Shown: positions 1 through 8,934 of the stretch, piece by piece
How positions within the stretch are numbered: position 1 is the first letter of the stretch
Layout: every line of letters starts with the position of its first letter
NCBI RefSeq assembly: GCF_001012825.1
Contig: NZ_LCZJ02000034.1
Coordinates: 18,724-82,723, forward strand
Reading direction: 5' to 3'
DNA length: 64,000 nucleotides
From: Paenibacillus etheri
GTDB taxonomy: Bacteria > Bacillota > Bacilli > Paenibacillales > Paenibacillaceae
Position numbers and translations under genes: made by a program
The notes under the pieces: model-generated
What the model saw: the letters and a program-made list of their open reading frames with translations, nothing else
Databases searched by the model: none
What the model was told of the DNA's origin: nothing

Positions 1-227
1 ATTATTTATTCGGTGTTCGTACAGCATGGACGCTCTCCAGCCCAGAGGTGTGGCGAAAAACACATCGTCTCTCCGGGAGAATGTGGATGATCGGTGGGTT
101 GCTTATTTTTGGGGGAGCCTTCTTGAGCGGAGTCTTGTCCCAGGCTCTTATTATTACAGCACTTGTGCTTGCTATCATCGTTCCTGTGCTGTACTCTTGG
201 ATCATTTCGCGTCAGTTAAAATCTTGA
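1..227 (+). CDS. SdpI-family membrane protein, C-terminal part (partial)
   Basis: The frame starting at base 3 is open from the window edge to a TGA at 225-227 and encodes about 74 residues. It begins YLFGVRTAWTLSSPEVW and continues with KTHRLSGR, the typical C-terminal signature of the SdpI/YhfL family (GVRTPWTL...W..THR), followed by two hydrophobic helices and a short basic tail. The family includes the SdpC-toxin immunity protein and signal receptor of Bacillus subtilis, but many members are of unknown role. The N-terminus lies outside the window. Its last 12 bases overlap the 3' end of the convergent ligase-like gene. The protein is clearly of this family; whether it gives toxin immunity is not shown. 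Confidence 0.8.
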   Translation, partial: YLFGVRTAWTLSSPEVWRKTHRLSGRMWMIGGLLIFGGAFLSGVLSQALIITALVLAIIVPVLYSWIISRQLKS

Positions 228-2669
228 AACTAATATATTGAGCCGCCGACTCAGGTCGTCGGCTTGTTCTGTCATATAGAACTTTCGGTCATTATGCTGC
301 TCACCTTTACTAGCCTCGTATTCCGCCAACACTCTATACTGCCGCAAAAGCTCATTCCCTGAAGCAATACAGCTTATGGCCTCCATTCGGTTCCCTTCCG
401 CTAACTTTTTGCGCCCCATCATAAGCATGCCATCGATCCCTTTGACCCACTTATTGTTGTTGTATTTATCCAACCGAATACTTTGATGTATCCAATATAG
501 TGCAGCTCCAGAATCATCACTGTACATCCATCGTCTAGCCATTTCCCAGCTTAAGCTTGCATTCTCCGGGGAATATACCAAACTCTGCTCGAGAATACTC
601 ACACTCTGTTCACCCGTAAGCAACTTGGATAATTCTACAGCTGTTTTAGGAGACCGAGGGTTCCACACTAGCGATTGCTGTAGCAAACCTACCTTCACCG
701 ATGGATCAACCGTCTGAACTGCTCGTTGATAGTACCTTTCTCCTCGGGTAGCCTGAAAGGACAATACGGATAGTATGAGACAAAAGCAGCAGGCGGCAGT
801 GATGAATAGTCGGCGGGGATAAGGGTTGTACGGATTGGGCCGATTTGCGGATGCTGAGTGTGTCGGCCGCAGGGTCACTTGCATCGAGTGAGTTAGCGGC
901 GGGTTCGCGGTCGCGGAGTGAGTGGGCTGCAGATTCCCGGATGCGAAAAGAGTTGTGAGCGAACTCATGGACATAAAGCGGGTATTCACAGATTGATGTT
1001 TCTGCTCATATTCAGACAGGGCAAGTGCTGGCAGCCAAAAAAGCAGCAACCAGATTAATCCGTAGCTCCAGTCAAAATCGACTGCGCTGTGCAAAACGAT
1101 AACCAAAAATGGCGGCAACAGCCGTGGAGATCTCTTAGCCAGCAGCCAGCCTGCTGCCAGCAGCATAAGCAGTATGGCTGCAAGACCGACAAATCCTAGG
1201 TTCAACAGGATGTCGAGATAACCGCTATGCACTTGGCTGCCTACATAAGGGCGAGATTGGGCGGCGAGGTATGAGCTCCGCCAAGTCTCGCCCCCGCGCC
1301 CCAGCCAAGGTGCCTCTCCCGCCAGCCGCCAGGCGTCGCGGTAGAACAGACCACGCGCGGATACCGTCGATGACGGTCCGGTGATCCGCTCGCGCACGTG
1401 CAGGAGGACGGCGGTGCCCGCCGCCGTCCAACCTGCCGCCGCCAATGCCAGCATGGCGGCTCGGGCACTGCCCGCCGCGCTGCGCTGGCGGCGGCACAGC
1501 CATAGGCCGGCTAGCAACGCGCCGGCCCAAAGCCCGGCCAGCAACAGCAGGCCGGGCAAAGGCTCTACCGCCAACCCGGCACGGGCCAGTTGGCGGTAGA
1601 GCAGCGCCGCGGCGACCACGGGCGCGGCGCCAGCGGCAAGAAGCGGCGCGATAAGCTGCCGCTTCCAGAGCAAGACGGCGGCGCAGGCGCAAGCCGCCGT
1701 CAGCCACGCGCCGCGCGATTCGCTGAGGAGCAGCGCGGCGGCGTAAGGGAACAGCGGCAGCAAGCGCAGCAGCGCGGCGGCCGTGCTTCCCGCTTCTCGC
1801 CGCTCTACTCCTACGCACCCATCCTCTACATTTACGCTCACCTTTTCACTCCCACGCTCCTCCTCTACGCACTTTGAGCCTGTATTGTTATTCCTCCGTC
1901 TCACCTCTACGCATCTTGATCCTATCTTTGCACTCCCTCGTTCCAACCCAGTATACTCTATCTCTGTCTGTTCACACTCTCGCCCAATGCCACAACCTCC
2001 TGCTCCCCACATCTTCACACGCTTTTGCGGCTTTACATAATAAACAGCGACAGCAAACAGCCGCTCCAACAGAAAAACAGCCATCACAGCACCAAAGGCA
2101 TTAGGATATTCCATCACCCCTGCTAATCTGGCACCTGTAATACTTACTTCCGATGAATTGCTGTAGGCTACAGCGAAAGGTAATTCTAGCACCCCACACA
2201 CTGCCAGCAAAGCACTCATGCTTAAGAACATACCCAAAATGGACCAAGCGGCAATGATGAGCTGACGCCCTACCCGATTCAACGCACAAAAACAAACCAA
2301 AAATGCAAAGCTAGCATACAAGCCCCACCGTAATAGTTCATTCATTGTTCCCTGTGCTGAAAGAGGTTCTCTTAGCCAATGAATCAGATAAAGTGATAGA
2401 ACTATTAAAGGTGCAGTCAACATTATATTCAGAGCTCTATGTACTCCACTTGCTCCCCCTGCACTACTTCCCCGCTTGCCTACTCCAATGTACAAATAAA
2501 GCAAAACCGCAGAACACATCACAAACCATAGGGTCAGAAAGAGGTACATCTCCTCTGTAAAAAAAAATCCCCGCACTAAGCAAGCTCCTACTCCCGCTGC
2601 AATTACTAAGGCTGCACTACAATATACGAGTAATGAATCCAGACTCTGCTGTTTGTTAACGTTCCACAT
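216..2669 (-). CDS. O-antigen ligase-like polytopic membrane protein (Wzy_C) with C-terminal repeat region
   Basis: An 817-residue protein with about a dozen hydrophobic segments. A Wzy_C-type core is visible in SESRGAW near residue 325 and in the large loop with GRGGETWRSSY and GSQVHSGYLDILLNLGFVG, the conserved arginine/histidine-rich loop of O-antigen ligases and polymerases. The last 170 residues after the final helix are helical and tetratricopeptide-like (SLVWNPRSPKTAVELSKLL, SLVYSPENASLSWEMARRW). Such proteins join or polymerise surface glycans at the membrane; the substrate is unknown. Two low-complexity hydrophilic inserts (about residues 215-300 and 590-635) interrupt the fold, and bases 1270-1800 are much richer in GC than the surroundings. 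The start follows a weak GGGG site. Confidence 0.8.
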   Translation of the reverse strand: MWNVNKQQSLDSLLVYCSAALVIAAGVGACLVRGFFFTEEMYLFLTLWFVMCSAVLLYLYIGVGKRGSSAGGASGVHRALNIMLTAPLIVLSLYLIHWLREPLSAQGTMNELLRWGLYASFAFLVCFCALNRVGRQLIIAAWSILGMFLSMSALLAVCGVLELPFAVAYSNSSEVSITGARLAGVMEYPNAFGAVMAVFLLERLFAVAVYYVKPQKRVKMWGAGGCGIGRECEQTEIEYTGLERGSAKIGSRCVEVRRRNNNTGSKCVEEERGSEKVSVNVEDGCVGVERREAGSTAAALLRLLPLFPYAAALLLSESRGAWLTAACACAAVLLWKRQLIAPLLAAGAAPVVAAALLYRQLARAGLAVEPLPGLLLLAGLWAGALLAGLWLCRRQRSAAGSARAAMLALAAAGWTAAGTAVLLHVRERITGPSSTVSARGLFYRDAWRLAGEAPWLGRGGETWRSSYLAAQSRPYVGSQVHSGYLDILLNLGFVGLAAILLMLLAAGWLLAKRSPRLLPPFLVIVLHSAVDFDWSYGLIWLLLFWLPALALSEYEQKHQSVNTRFMSMSSLTTLFASGNLQPTHSATANPPLTHSMQVTLRPTHSASANRPNPYNPYPRRLFITAACCFCLILSVLSFQATRGERYYQRAVQTVDPSVKVGLLQQSLVWNPRSPKTAVELSKLLTGEQSVSILEQSLVYSPENASLSWEMARRWMYSDDSGAALYWIHQSIRLDKYNNNKWVKGIDGMLMMGRKKLAEGNRMEAISCIASGNELLRQYRVLAEYEASKGEQHNDRKFYMTEQADDLSRRLNILVSRF

Positions 2670-2796
2670 TTAGATACCCCTGTATTCGTTAGTTATCCCT
2701 ATCCTTTCCACATTTACCCTTTGCAAAACTAGAATGCAAAAAGGACGATACCTCTCCACGAAGGAGTTGCACCGTCTCAATTCTCATCAAAAGCTA

Positions 2797-2984
2797 TTTA
2801 GTTGTAAAAAGTACAATAGATCTCTGTGATTTGCTGCTTAATCTCATTTCAATTGTATTATGTGCAACTGTTTTCTGAGAATCCCGCCAAATGCGGAGAA
2901 TTGTTCGTTTTCGAGTGTACAGAGTGCAATTAAATCCAAAAAAAGTCCCTTCAAAGCATAATCAGTTGCACAAAATACAACTAA
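2797..2984. repeat. Cluster of four imperfect inverted repeats (AGTTGYA-N5-TRCAACT type)
   Basis: The 350-base gap between two minus-strand genes holds four related short palindromes, at about 2797-2818, 2847-2869, 2915-2932 and 2963-2984, spaced 50-65 bases apart. The best copy reads AGTTGCACAAAATACAACT; the arms AGTTG(T/C)A and T(G/A)CAACT pair around a five-base A/T-rich centre. The copies alternate in how well they fit. No gene of any length is evident. They could be protein-binding sites or a dispersed intergenic element. Confidence 0.6.
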
Positions 2985-3019
2985 ACCCAACTTACCACTC
3001 CTAAAATGTCGTGCTACCC

Positions 3020-4252
3020 CTACAACGAACTCTCACTCGGAAGCAGGTCAGCACATACGCGCTCAAGGTAAGGTTTCGCCCCTATAAAATCACGGAACGC
3101 GGTATATTCACGCCATTTGACGGAGTTATCACCACCTGAGCTTTTAACGGCGCGGATCAAAATATTCTTCGGTGTATTCTCCAGGTCGATGAATTCCAGC
3201 AGCTGGCTGCTATAACCCATCATATCGAGCAATTTGGCACGGATAGCATCCGTAGCCAACGCAGAGAAACGCTCCTTAAGTATCCCATGCGACAGCATCG
3301 GACTCATTACTTCATTCTCAATCTGTGCGAATAATTCATGCTGGCAGCAAGGCACAGACAAAATGACGGAGGCGCCCCAACGTACTGCTTTTTCGAGTGC
3401 AGCATCTGTAGCAGTGTCACAAGCATGAAGCGTTATAACCATATCTACCTGATCCAGCTCATCGTACTCGGCAATGTCACCCACAAGGAACTTCAGGTGA
3501 TCATAACCGATTTTCGCAGCGAGCTCATTACAATGCTCAATTACATCCGCTTTCAAATCAAGTCCAACAATATTAAGCTCCCGCTTCTTGCGGACGGTCA
3601 GATAGTGATAAAGAGCAAAGGTCAAATACGATTTACCACAGCCAAAATCAACAATCGTTAATGGCCGTCCCGTTGGCAGATCGGCAAGCACATCCTCAAC
3701 CATCTCCAGGAAACGGTTGATCTGCCGGAACTTATCGTATCGCTTGGCCAGCACTTTTCCTTCTCTGTTCATTATGCCGAGCTCCACAAGAAATGGCACA
3801 GGTTCTCCATCCTCCAGCACATAACGCTTGCGGCGGTTGTGCGCTAGATCCGGCTCTTCTTTTTTACTTGGAGACTTGGTAAGGATGGATACTTTGAATT
3901 TCTTGCTAATCAGCACCTGATAATCCGCCTCCACCGTGCATAACAAGCCTTGGCGATATGATTCACTAAATAAAAGAGTCATGTCCTCCGCTGCTAATTC
4001 TGCCGGTACGTTGCGATGTTCAACCTTTGTACCAATATAGGACGCAAACTGATAATGCAACTTACCCTTTAGTTCAACAGGTTTAATCTGTACCTTTGTA
4101 CAGGTCTCACCTTTGTTACGTACTTGGCTTAAGGTAGCCATAATCAAGGTACGGTCATTAATCAGTTGTTCAATAAGAGCTTTTAAAGATTCCACAACGC
4201 ACATCTCACTTTCGGGATTAAAAATGGAGAATCTATGTCTCCTAACCATCAT
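3020..4252 (-). CDS. SAM-dependent methyltransferase (Methyltransf_32 type)
   Basis: A protein of up to 410 residues. The N-terminal half (KVQIKPVELKGKLHYQF...) is the accessory domain found in this bacterial family; the C-terminal half is a class I methyltransferase with motif I VDFGCGKSYLTFALYHYL, an acidic strand end at GLDLKADV, and TLHACDTATD followed by SVPCCQHE, which is characteristic of the Methyltransf_32/METTL25-like group. The substrate is unknown, though RNA or protein modification is possible. The start is uncertain: a methionine 16 codons further in (4204) fits the family N-terminus better, but neither start has a good ribosome site. It is separated by the repeat cluster from the ligase-like gene and by only 34 bases from phzF upstream. 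Confidence 0.75.
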   Translation of the reverse strand: MMVRRHRFSIFNPESEMCVVESLKALIEQLINDRTLIMATLSQVRNKGETCTKVQIKPVELKGKLHYQFASYIGTKVEHRNVPAELAAEDMTLLFSESYRQGLLCTVEADYQVLISKKFKVSILTKSPSKKEEPDLAHNRRKRYVLEDGEPVPFLVELGIMNREGKVLAKRYDKFRQINRFLEMVEDVLADLPTGRPLTIVDFGCGKSYLTFALYHYLTVRKKRELNIVGLDLKADVIEHCNELAAKIGYDHLKFLVGDIAEYDELDQVDMVITLHACDTATDAALEKAVRWGASVILSVPCCQHELFAQIENEVMSPMLSHGILKERFSALATDAIRAKLLDMMGYSSQLLEFIDLENTPKNILIRAVKSSGGDNSVKWREYTAFRDFIGAKPYLERVCADLLPSESSL

Positions 4253-4286
4253 CGTTCCATTATATCACGGCTCTACAAGAGTTATC

Positions 4287-5096
4287 CTAGCAGGGCTTCA
4301 CATGAAGCTCTCCACTAACAATAGTTATTGCTCGGCCAGACATCTTAATCTGATCTTTGCTTACCTCAAGTTGAAGCAAGCCTCCTCGTTCGGAAGCTTG
4401 ATAAGCGGTCAACTGCGTACGGTTAAGTCGACTAGCCCAGAAAGGTGCTAGCGCAGTATGCGCTGAGCCTGTGACCGGATCCTCATTTACCCCCATCTTC
4501 GGTGCAAAGAACCGTGACACACAATCAATGCCTTCGGTGGAGCTTTCTGCAGTAACCGCAAAGGCTCTCTCTTCAAGCCGGGATAAAGCCCCAAAGTCTG
4601 GGCTAAGTTCGCGAACTAGGGATTCCTGATCGAGTCGTACAAGTACATTGTCAGCATATAGCATAGTTTCTACCACATTTGCTTCTGTAATACCAAGCGC
4701 TTCTATAAGAGCCGGAATTGTAGGAGAAGACTTAAGCTCATAAGGCGGGAAGTACAGTGAGATGAGGTCATCCGCACGAGAAGCTCTAAGCAATCCACTG
4801 CGTGTATAAAATCTAGCTTCCACCTCTGGATCCAGCAATCCCACCTCCCACAATACATGTGCACTCGCTAGAGTAGCATGGCCACATAGATTAACCTCAA
4901 CCTTGGGCGTGAACCAGCGCAGGCGATATCCATCATTCTCCGGCCAGAGAAAGGCCGTCTCTGACAAGTTCATTTCTGCTGCTGTCTTCAGCATAAATGC
5001 CTCGTCGACTGGATGCTTTAGCAAGCATACTGCTGCCGGGTTTCCTGAATATGCTTTTCCAGCAAAGGCATCGATAATAAATAAAGGGATATTCAT
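4287..5096 (-). CDS. PhzF-family isomerase/epimerase-like protein
   Basis: A 269-residue protein of the phenazine-biosynthesis PhzF/diaminopimelate-epimerase fold. The N-terminus MNIPLFIIDAFAGKAYSGNP is the usual PhzF start. The catalytic glutamate is E46 in NLSETAF, and the second half-site shows GVNEDPVTGSAH, which forms the substrate pocket. Length is normal. No phenazine genes are nearby, so it is one of the many stand-alone PhzF proteins whose substrate is not known. The start is chosen because its ATG overlaps the stop of the upstream DUF6483 gene in a TAATG junction, which implies translational coupling; a longer reading frame upstream is only overlap. Confidence 0.85.
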   Translation of the reverse strand: MNIPLFIIDAFAGKAYSGNPAAVCLLKHPVDEAFMLKTAAEMNLSETAFLWPENDGYRLRWFTPKVEVNLCGHATLASAHVLWEVGLLDPEVEARFYTRSGLLRASRADDLISLYFPPYELKSSPTIPALIEALGITEANVVETMLYADNVLVRLDQESLVRELSPDFGALSRLEERAFAVTAESSTEGIDCVSRFFAPKMGVNEDPVTGSAHTALAPFWASRLNRTQLTAYQASERGGLLQLEVSKDQIKMSGRAITIVSGELHVKPC

Positions 5097-5767
5097 TAGG
5101 CTTCCGACTCCCTCCGAACTTGTGTGATCCGGCGCCACTCTTTCCTTCCTTGTTCCACTTCATGGATAGGAAGCGAGCCTTGTTCCAATTCTTCCGGTGA
5201 TTTAAGCAGCAGCCGTCTGTACAGCTCATCACCTTCCAGTGAGACATCTTCCCCCTGCTCCCATAGTCGATACAAACTGTCCTCCGCTTTACTATAATGT
5301 CCGGTTGACTCCATATAAATTAGAAGCAGCCGTTCCGTCTTGGCCGGAAGACGATACGCTTTGACTTCCTCCAGAAGTTCATCAATATCCTCTGTCATCT
5401 GCAGCATTTCTCGATCAGCGCCGTGCAAATCTGCGTACAAGTATAAATGCAGTGCTCTCATACTCCTGAATAGTGCTGCGTCATGATCGCCATTTGCAGC
5501 ATAAATGCTACCCTCTTCCTTGAGCAGTTTAGCTACACCTTGAAGCTTATCTGACTCCAATACACCGTTAAAACGGAACATATCTATAATATCTTCTACA
5601 GATAGTGAATTTAAAAGACGTGAGTTCAGCGGAAAATGTCGGTTCAATAGCTCATCAATTTCCCATAAGGCTTCCGTTGTCTTCCGCTCTTGCTTTAGCG
5701 TTAGAACCTTGGCAACCATCGCCGTCATATCTTCGATCATTCGGACAATATAGTCTCTTCGGAACAT
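5096..5767 (-). CDS. DUF6483 family protein
   Basis: A 223-residue soluble, helical protein beginning MFRRDYIVRMIEDMTAMVAKVL, which matches the start of the DUF6483 family common in Bacillales. The rest is rich in tetratricopeptide-like helix pairs (ALFRSMRALHLYLYADLHG and TERLLLIYMESTGHYSKAEDSLYRL). The start at 5767 has a good GGGGGAAG ribosome site; upstream codons in the same frame are ignored. It is the first gene of a two-gene unit with phzF. No function is known for the family, and nothing here reveals one beyond a possible protein-protein interaction role. Confidence 0.75.
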   Translation of the reverse strand: MFRRDYIVRMIEDMTAMVAKVLTLKQERKTTEALWEIDELLNRHFPLNSRLLNSLSVEDIIDMFRFNGVLESDKLQGVAKLLKEEGSIYAANGDHDAALFRSMRALHLYLYADLHGADREMLQMTEDIDELLEEVKAYRLPAKTERLLLIYMESTGHYSKAEDSLYRLWEQGEDVSLEGDELYRRLLLKSPEELEQGSLPIHEVEQGRKEWRRITQVRRESEA

Positions 5768-5992
5768 GAACTTCCCCCTTTTCCATACTGTAACTGTAAA
5801 GCTTTTGTATCTAGGTATTATATATGTTTTATTCATTTATCTTAAACCATTGCACTACACTATGCCACTAAAGCAATTACGAGAAAATAATGACTAGAAT
5901 CCTTCTACTTATTGACACAAAATGCCGTTCCTCAGAAAGCCTTCGGTCGTATTAAGTGTTCCATCCATTGTTGAATTTCAATAGTCTCCTTA

Positions 5993-6042
5993 AAAAGAGG
6001 CAGCCCACGTCAGTTACTTTGACGCGGTGCTGCCTCTCTTTA
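5993..6042 (-). terminator. Intrinsic terminator after the alpha/beta hydrolase gene
   Basis: A strong stem formed by AAAGAGGCAGC and GCTGCCTCTTT with additional pairing of ACGTCA and TGACG inside, followed on the minus strand by a T-rich stretch. It lies just after the stop of the minus-strand hydrolase gene. Confidence 0.8.
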
Positions 6043-6059
6043 AATTATTATTTCAGCGG

Positions 6060-6866
6060 TCAAGAATGGCTGTTAATACTGACCGTAGCTTGGGCGAATT
6101 CCTTGATAACCTCAGCTAATCGTTCAGGAGCTTCAAAGAGGCTCATATGGCCTGCTCCAGAAATCGTAGCTTGCGTTATATTTGGTTTATCCGAAGTAAA
6201 GGTGCGCTCCGCAGGAATCAGTCCATCCTGCTCGCCAGCAACAAGTAGTACCGGCAGCGTGGTAGCTGTGATCACATCACGTCGATCTGGACGCTCGCGC
6301 ATCGCCAGTGCAGCTCCGGCTGCTCCTTGTGGAGGCGTTTTGTAACCAATTTCTTTGGCTCGCTCCAGCAGCTGTGGTGATGCAGAAGCGGTTGCTTTAG
6401 CAAAAATTGCTGGGACGAAGCTGTCCACAAAAGGAGTAATGCCTTCATTTTGAATCCTGCTGACACTTTTCAAACGATTCTCCCGAGCTTCTTCACTATC
6501 CGGATATGCAGTAGAATGGATTAATCCGAAGCCCTTCAATCGAGAGGCATACCGCTGCGCGAACGAAAGTGTAATATATCCACCAAGTGAATGTCCCAGC
6601 ATGGTGCATTCAGAAATTTCTAGTGTATCTAACAAGCCCAGCACATCGTCTGCCATTTGTTCAATTGTATAGGGTCCTAGTGGAGCCTCTGAAGCTCCAT
6701 GACCACGTAAATCGGGAGCAATCACTCGGTAGTCGCTGCTTAAGATGGGAATGACTTTTTCCCAGTATTCAGCACTTCCGCAAAAGCCATGCAGTAATAC
6801 AATAACCTCGCCTTTCCCCTGATCACTGTAGCAAATATTGCTTCCGTCACAACGTACTCTTTCCAT
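6060..6866 (-). CDS. Alpha/beta-fold hydrolase
   Basis: A 268-residue cytoplasmic protein with the complete hydrolase triad: nucleophile S93 in GHSLGGY, acid D214 in AGEQDGLIP and H240 in GAGHMSLFEAPE. The oxyanion loop is HGFCG (residues 26-30). PDLRGHGASE is typical of the esterase/epoxide-hydrolase-like branch (pfam Abhydrolase_1). No signal peptide or cap domain of known specificity is seen, so the substrate cannot be assigned. An AAAGAGGG ribosome site precedes the ATG. It is transcribed alone, with its own terminator, 90 bases downstream of the yyaC-like gene. Confidence 0.85.
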   Translation of the reverse strand: MERVRCDGSNICYSDQGKGEVIVLLHGFCGSAEYWEKVIPILSSDYRVIAPDLRGHGASEAPLGPYTIEQMADDVLGLLDTLEISECTMLGHSLGGYITLSFAQRYASRLKGFGLIHSTAYPDSEEARENRLKSVSRIQNEGITPFVDSFVPAIFAKATASASPQLLERAKEIGYKTPPQGAAGAALAMRERPDRRDVITATTLPVLLVAGEQDGLIPAERTFTSDKPNITQATISGAGHMSLFEAPERLAEVIKEFAQATVSINSHS

Positions 6867-6956
6867 GGCTGCTTCCCTCTTTCCAAAATACTAAAATATA
6901 TTAACTAATATCTATTATTAAGCAAAACAGCTCTCCTTGAAACCGGCATCCTATTC

Positions 6957-7520
6957 TTAACACCCAATTCCAAACCCTTTTGCTGCTGCGGCGGCAATTT
7001 GTTCAGCCATAACCATAACTCTATGTAGTGGAGTCGTCTGCAGCGTTCGATAGGGCTTTGGACCATTGATATCTACAATCGCCGCCAAGCTATAATGCCC
7101 CACTGCAGGAAGGCATACCCCCACCGATTGAGCTGGCTGAAGGGACTCATTCGATACGAAGTAATATCCAAGAGCTACTGGAGGTCCTAGGCAAGCATCC
7201 ACAGCAATAATGATATGCTCAGGTGGAATCTCAGCGACTCTGGCCACCAAATTATCTGCATCGCAAGGAGATGGCAACGTACCGATTACGTGCGGAAAGC
7301 CATATTCAAGAAGTTTGCTGCCTGTTAATGGACCGAGAGCATCACCTGTAGAGCGATCTGTTCCGATACACAGAAACGTAACTTTCTCAGCGGAATGCAG
7401 CGCAGCAATTTCCATAAAAAAGGACACCAAGCCTACATCGTCCATTTTGCTTCGTTTTCCGCTTCCCTGTTCTCTAATTGCCAATACCTTTCCTCCCTTC
7501 GATGATATTTTTGATTTCAT
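6957..7520 (-). CDS. yyaC: YyaC-family sporulation protein (DUF1256, germination-protease-like)
   Basis: A 187-residue protein with the family hallmark FLCIGTDRSTGDALGPLTG near residues 49-67, followed by SPCDADNLVARV and IIIAVDACLG. YyaC proteins share the fold of the spore germination protease Gpr and are found in spore formers; their exact role is unsettled. The conserved C-terminus with GHYSLAAIVDINGPKPYRTLQTT is present. The start is uncertain because an AAAGG motif sits very close to the ATG; an internal methionine (residue 26) is possible. It is divergent from the DUF1128 gene, with about 110 bases between them. Confidence 0.85.
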   Translation of the reverse strand: MKSKISSKGGKVLAIREQGSGKRSKMDDVGLVSFFMEIAALHSAEKVTFLCIGTDRSTGDALGPLTGSKLLEYGFPHVIGTLPSPCDADNLVARVAEIPPEHIIIAVDACLGPPVALGYYFVSNESLQPAQSVGVCLPAVGHYSLAAIVDINGPKPYRTLQTTPLHRVMVMAEQIAAAAAKGFGIGC

Positions 7521-7628
7521 GCCTTTAATTTAACATGATTTTTGTGGGCCCGACAAAAAAATGGTGATCAAGCTCACAATCATGGTAAAATACATGGATC
7601 AGTATACAGAGAGGATGTTAATAACCCT

Positions 7629-7853
7629 ATGGATTTGACACAACCTAGTCAGGAAAATGTTGAATATATGATCGAGGCTATCAAGAACAAACTGAAGATG
7701 GCAAGTGCTGCTGCAATGCAAGCCTCCGCTTTTTCAGTAGATAAATATGAAGATATCTTCGATGTCTATGAGGTAGCCATGGGCAGCGATAGACTCAGTA
7801 TTTCTCAGGTGGAAGCGCTCGTCTCCGAACTCGGCCGTCTACGTCAGAAATAA
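7629..7853 (+). CDS. DUF1128 family protein (YfkK-like)
   Basis: A 74-residue small soluble protein starting MDLTQPSQENVEYMIEAIKNKL, with DIFDVYEVAMGSDRLSISQVEALVSELGRLR at the end. This matches the DUF1128/YfkK family of Bacillales, whose function is unknown. The true start is placed at 7629, since upstream codons do not resemble the family; a GAGAGG motif lies somewhat far upstream (about 13 bases). The gene is single and followed by a terminator that probably serves both it and the convergent asparaginase gene. Confidence 0.85.
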   Translation: MDLTQPSQENVEYMIEAIKNKLKMASAAAMQASAFSVDKYEDIFDVYEVAMGSDRLSISQVEALVSELGRLRQK

Positions 7854-7868
7854 TTGTTCTCCGTTTAC

Positions 7869-7924
7869 AAAAAGAGCCCCTCGCTGCGTATCCGAGATGG
7901 ATGCACAGTAAGGGGCTCCTTTTA
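7869..7924. terminator. Probable bidirectional terminator
   Basis: AAAGAGCCCCT pairs with AGGGGCTCCTTTT across a 29-base loop. There is a run of A on one side and T on the other, so it can end both the DUF1128 gene (plus) and the asparaginase gene (minus). Confidence 0.75.
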
Positions 7925-7929
7925 AGTTC

Positions 7930-8934
7930 CTATTTCATGAAATGAAGCTGAAATTCTGTATCCGCATGACCTACCCGCGTACCACCGTCATTGTAAATCA
8001 CACCTGAAAATGCATTACGCAGCTTTTCTAAAGTATTCTTCTGACTGTATCCAATCTGATTTAAAATCGCCTGTACAATAAGTCCCCACTCTTCTTCTGA
8101 TCCATCTAGAATCTTGAAGGCAATGCCCAGTCGCTCACGGCGCAACCCGAAGCAATATACGCCTTTAAATCCACCCTTAGCAATAATATTATCATCTTCC
8201 AAAAGGATTGAATCGAGTCGTCCAGACCCAGAAACCATCTCCGGATGAGCATTCATGGCCGCAGTGATCGTAGTGACCGCTTTGCGAGTAGCCTCGTCAG
8301 CAATTAAATCAGGATTGGCTAATTTCAAATAAGCAGTCGCCAAGGCTGTCAAAGGCATGGCAAATACCGGCAGACCGCATCCATCTGTACCTAGACCAAT
8401 ACTGTCTGGTGCCACGCCAGCCATATAAGCAATGGTATCTATAATCTCACGCTGAACCGTTTGCTCCGGCTGAGAGTATTCTTCAAGTGGCAGTCCTTTG
8501 AGCTTACTATACGATAAAATCCCCATGTGCTTGCCCGCACAGTTATGATAGAACTTTCTTTTGCCCGCTCCGCGGATAGCACTCTCTCTACTCGTATAAT
8601 CCAGTGGATAGCTAGTGGCACATATCATTTTTTGCTCATCAATGCCAATCTTGGAGGAAATACTCTCCAGCGCGGCAACATGATAGCTCTCTCCTCGGTG
8701 AGAAGCAGTCATTAGGGCAACCTCAGCAGGTGTAAAACCATAATACTCCACGATCCCTCCACGTATGCCTGGAATAGCCTGAAGTGGCTTGGCCGCTGAA
8801 CGGGTAAAGGATACAAACTCAGGATCACCTGCATATCCCTTTACGTTCCCGCCTTCTCCTACGATAGCAATATGTCCACTATGGACACATTCCAGCAAAT
8901 CCGCCCGATATTCTCGTACTAATACTGTTTCCAT
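7930..8934 (-). CDS. L-asparaginase II family (thermolabile/rhizobial type)
   Basis: A 334-residue protein of the asparaginase II family (pfam Asparaginase_II), unrelated to the AnsA/AnsB fold. Features include FTRSAAKPLQAIP, ASHRGESYHV, NCAGKHMG and GTDGCGLPVFAMPL, all typical of the family's serine-active-site core. It would convert asparagine to aspartate and ammonia in the cytoplasm. The start at 8934 (METVLVREYRADLLECVHSGH) is the family start and has an AAGAGGAGAG ribosome site; the longer frame is ignored. No transporter is beside it. The 5' leader region contains a GC-rich hairpin at 9016-9032. Confidence 0.85.
   Translation of the reverse strand: METVLVREYRADLLECVHSGHIAIVGEGGNVKGYAGDPEFVSFTRSAAKPLQAIPGIRGGIVEYYGFTPAEVALMTASHRGESYHVAALESISSKIGIDEQKMICATSYPLDYTSRESAIRGAGKRKFYHNCAGKHMGILSYSKLKGLPLEEYSQPEQTVQREIIDTIAYMAGVAPDSIGLGTDGCGLPVFAMPLTALATAYLKLANPDLIADEATRKAVTTITAAMNAHPEMVSGSGRLDSILLEDDNIIAKGGFKGVYCFGLRRERLGIAFKILDGSEEEWGLIVQAILNQIGYSQKNTLEKLRNAFSGVIYNDGGTRVGHADTEFQLHFMK

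Noticed and set aside
1225-1877. Several open frames on both strands inside the ligase-like gene
   Set aside because: They arise from the high GC content of this stretch, are arginine/proline-rich, have no ribosome sites, and the long membrane-protein frame explains the region.
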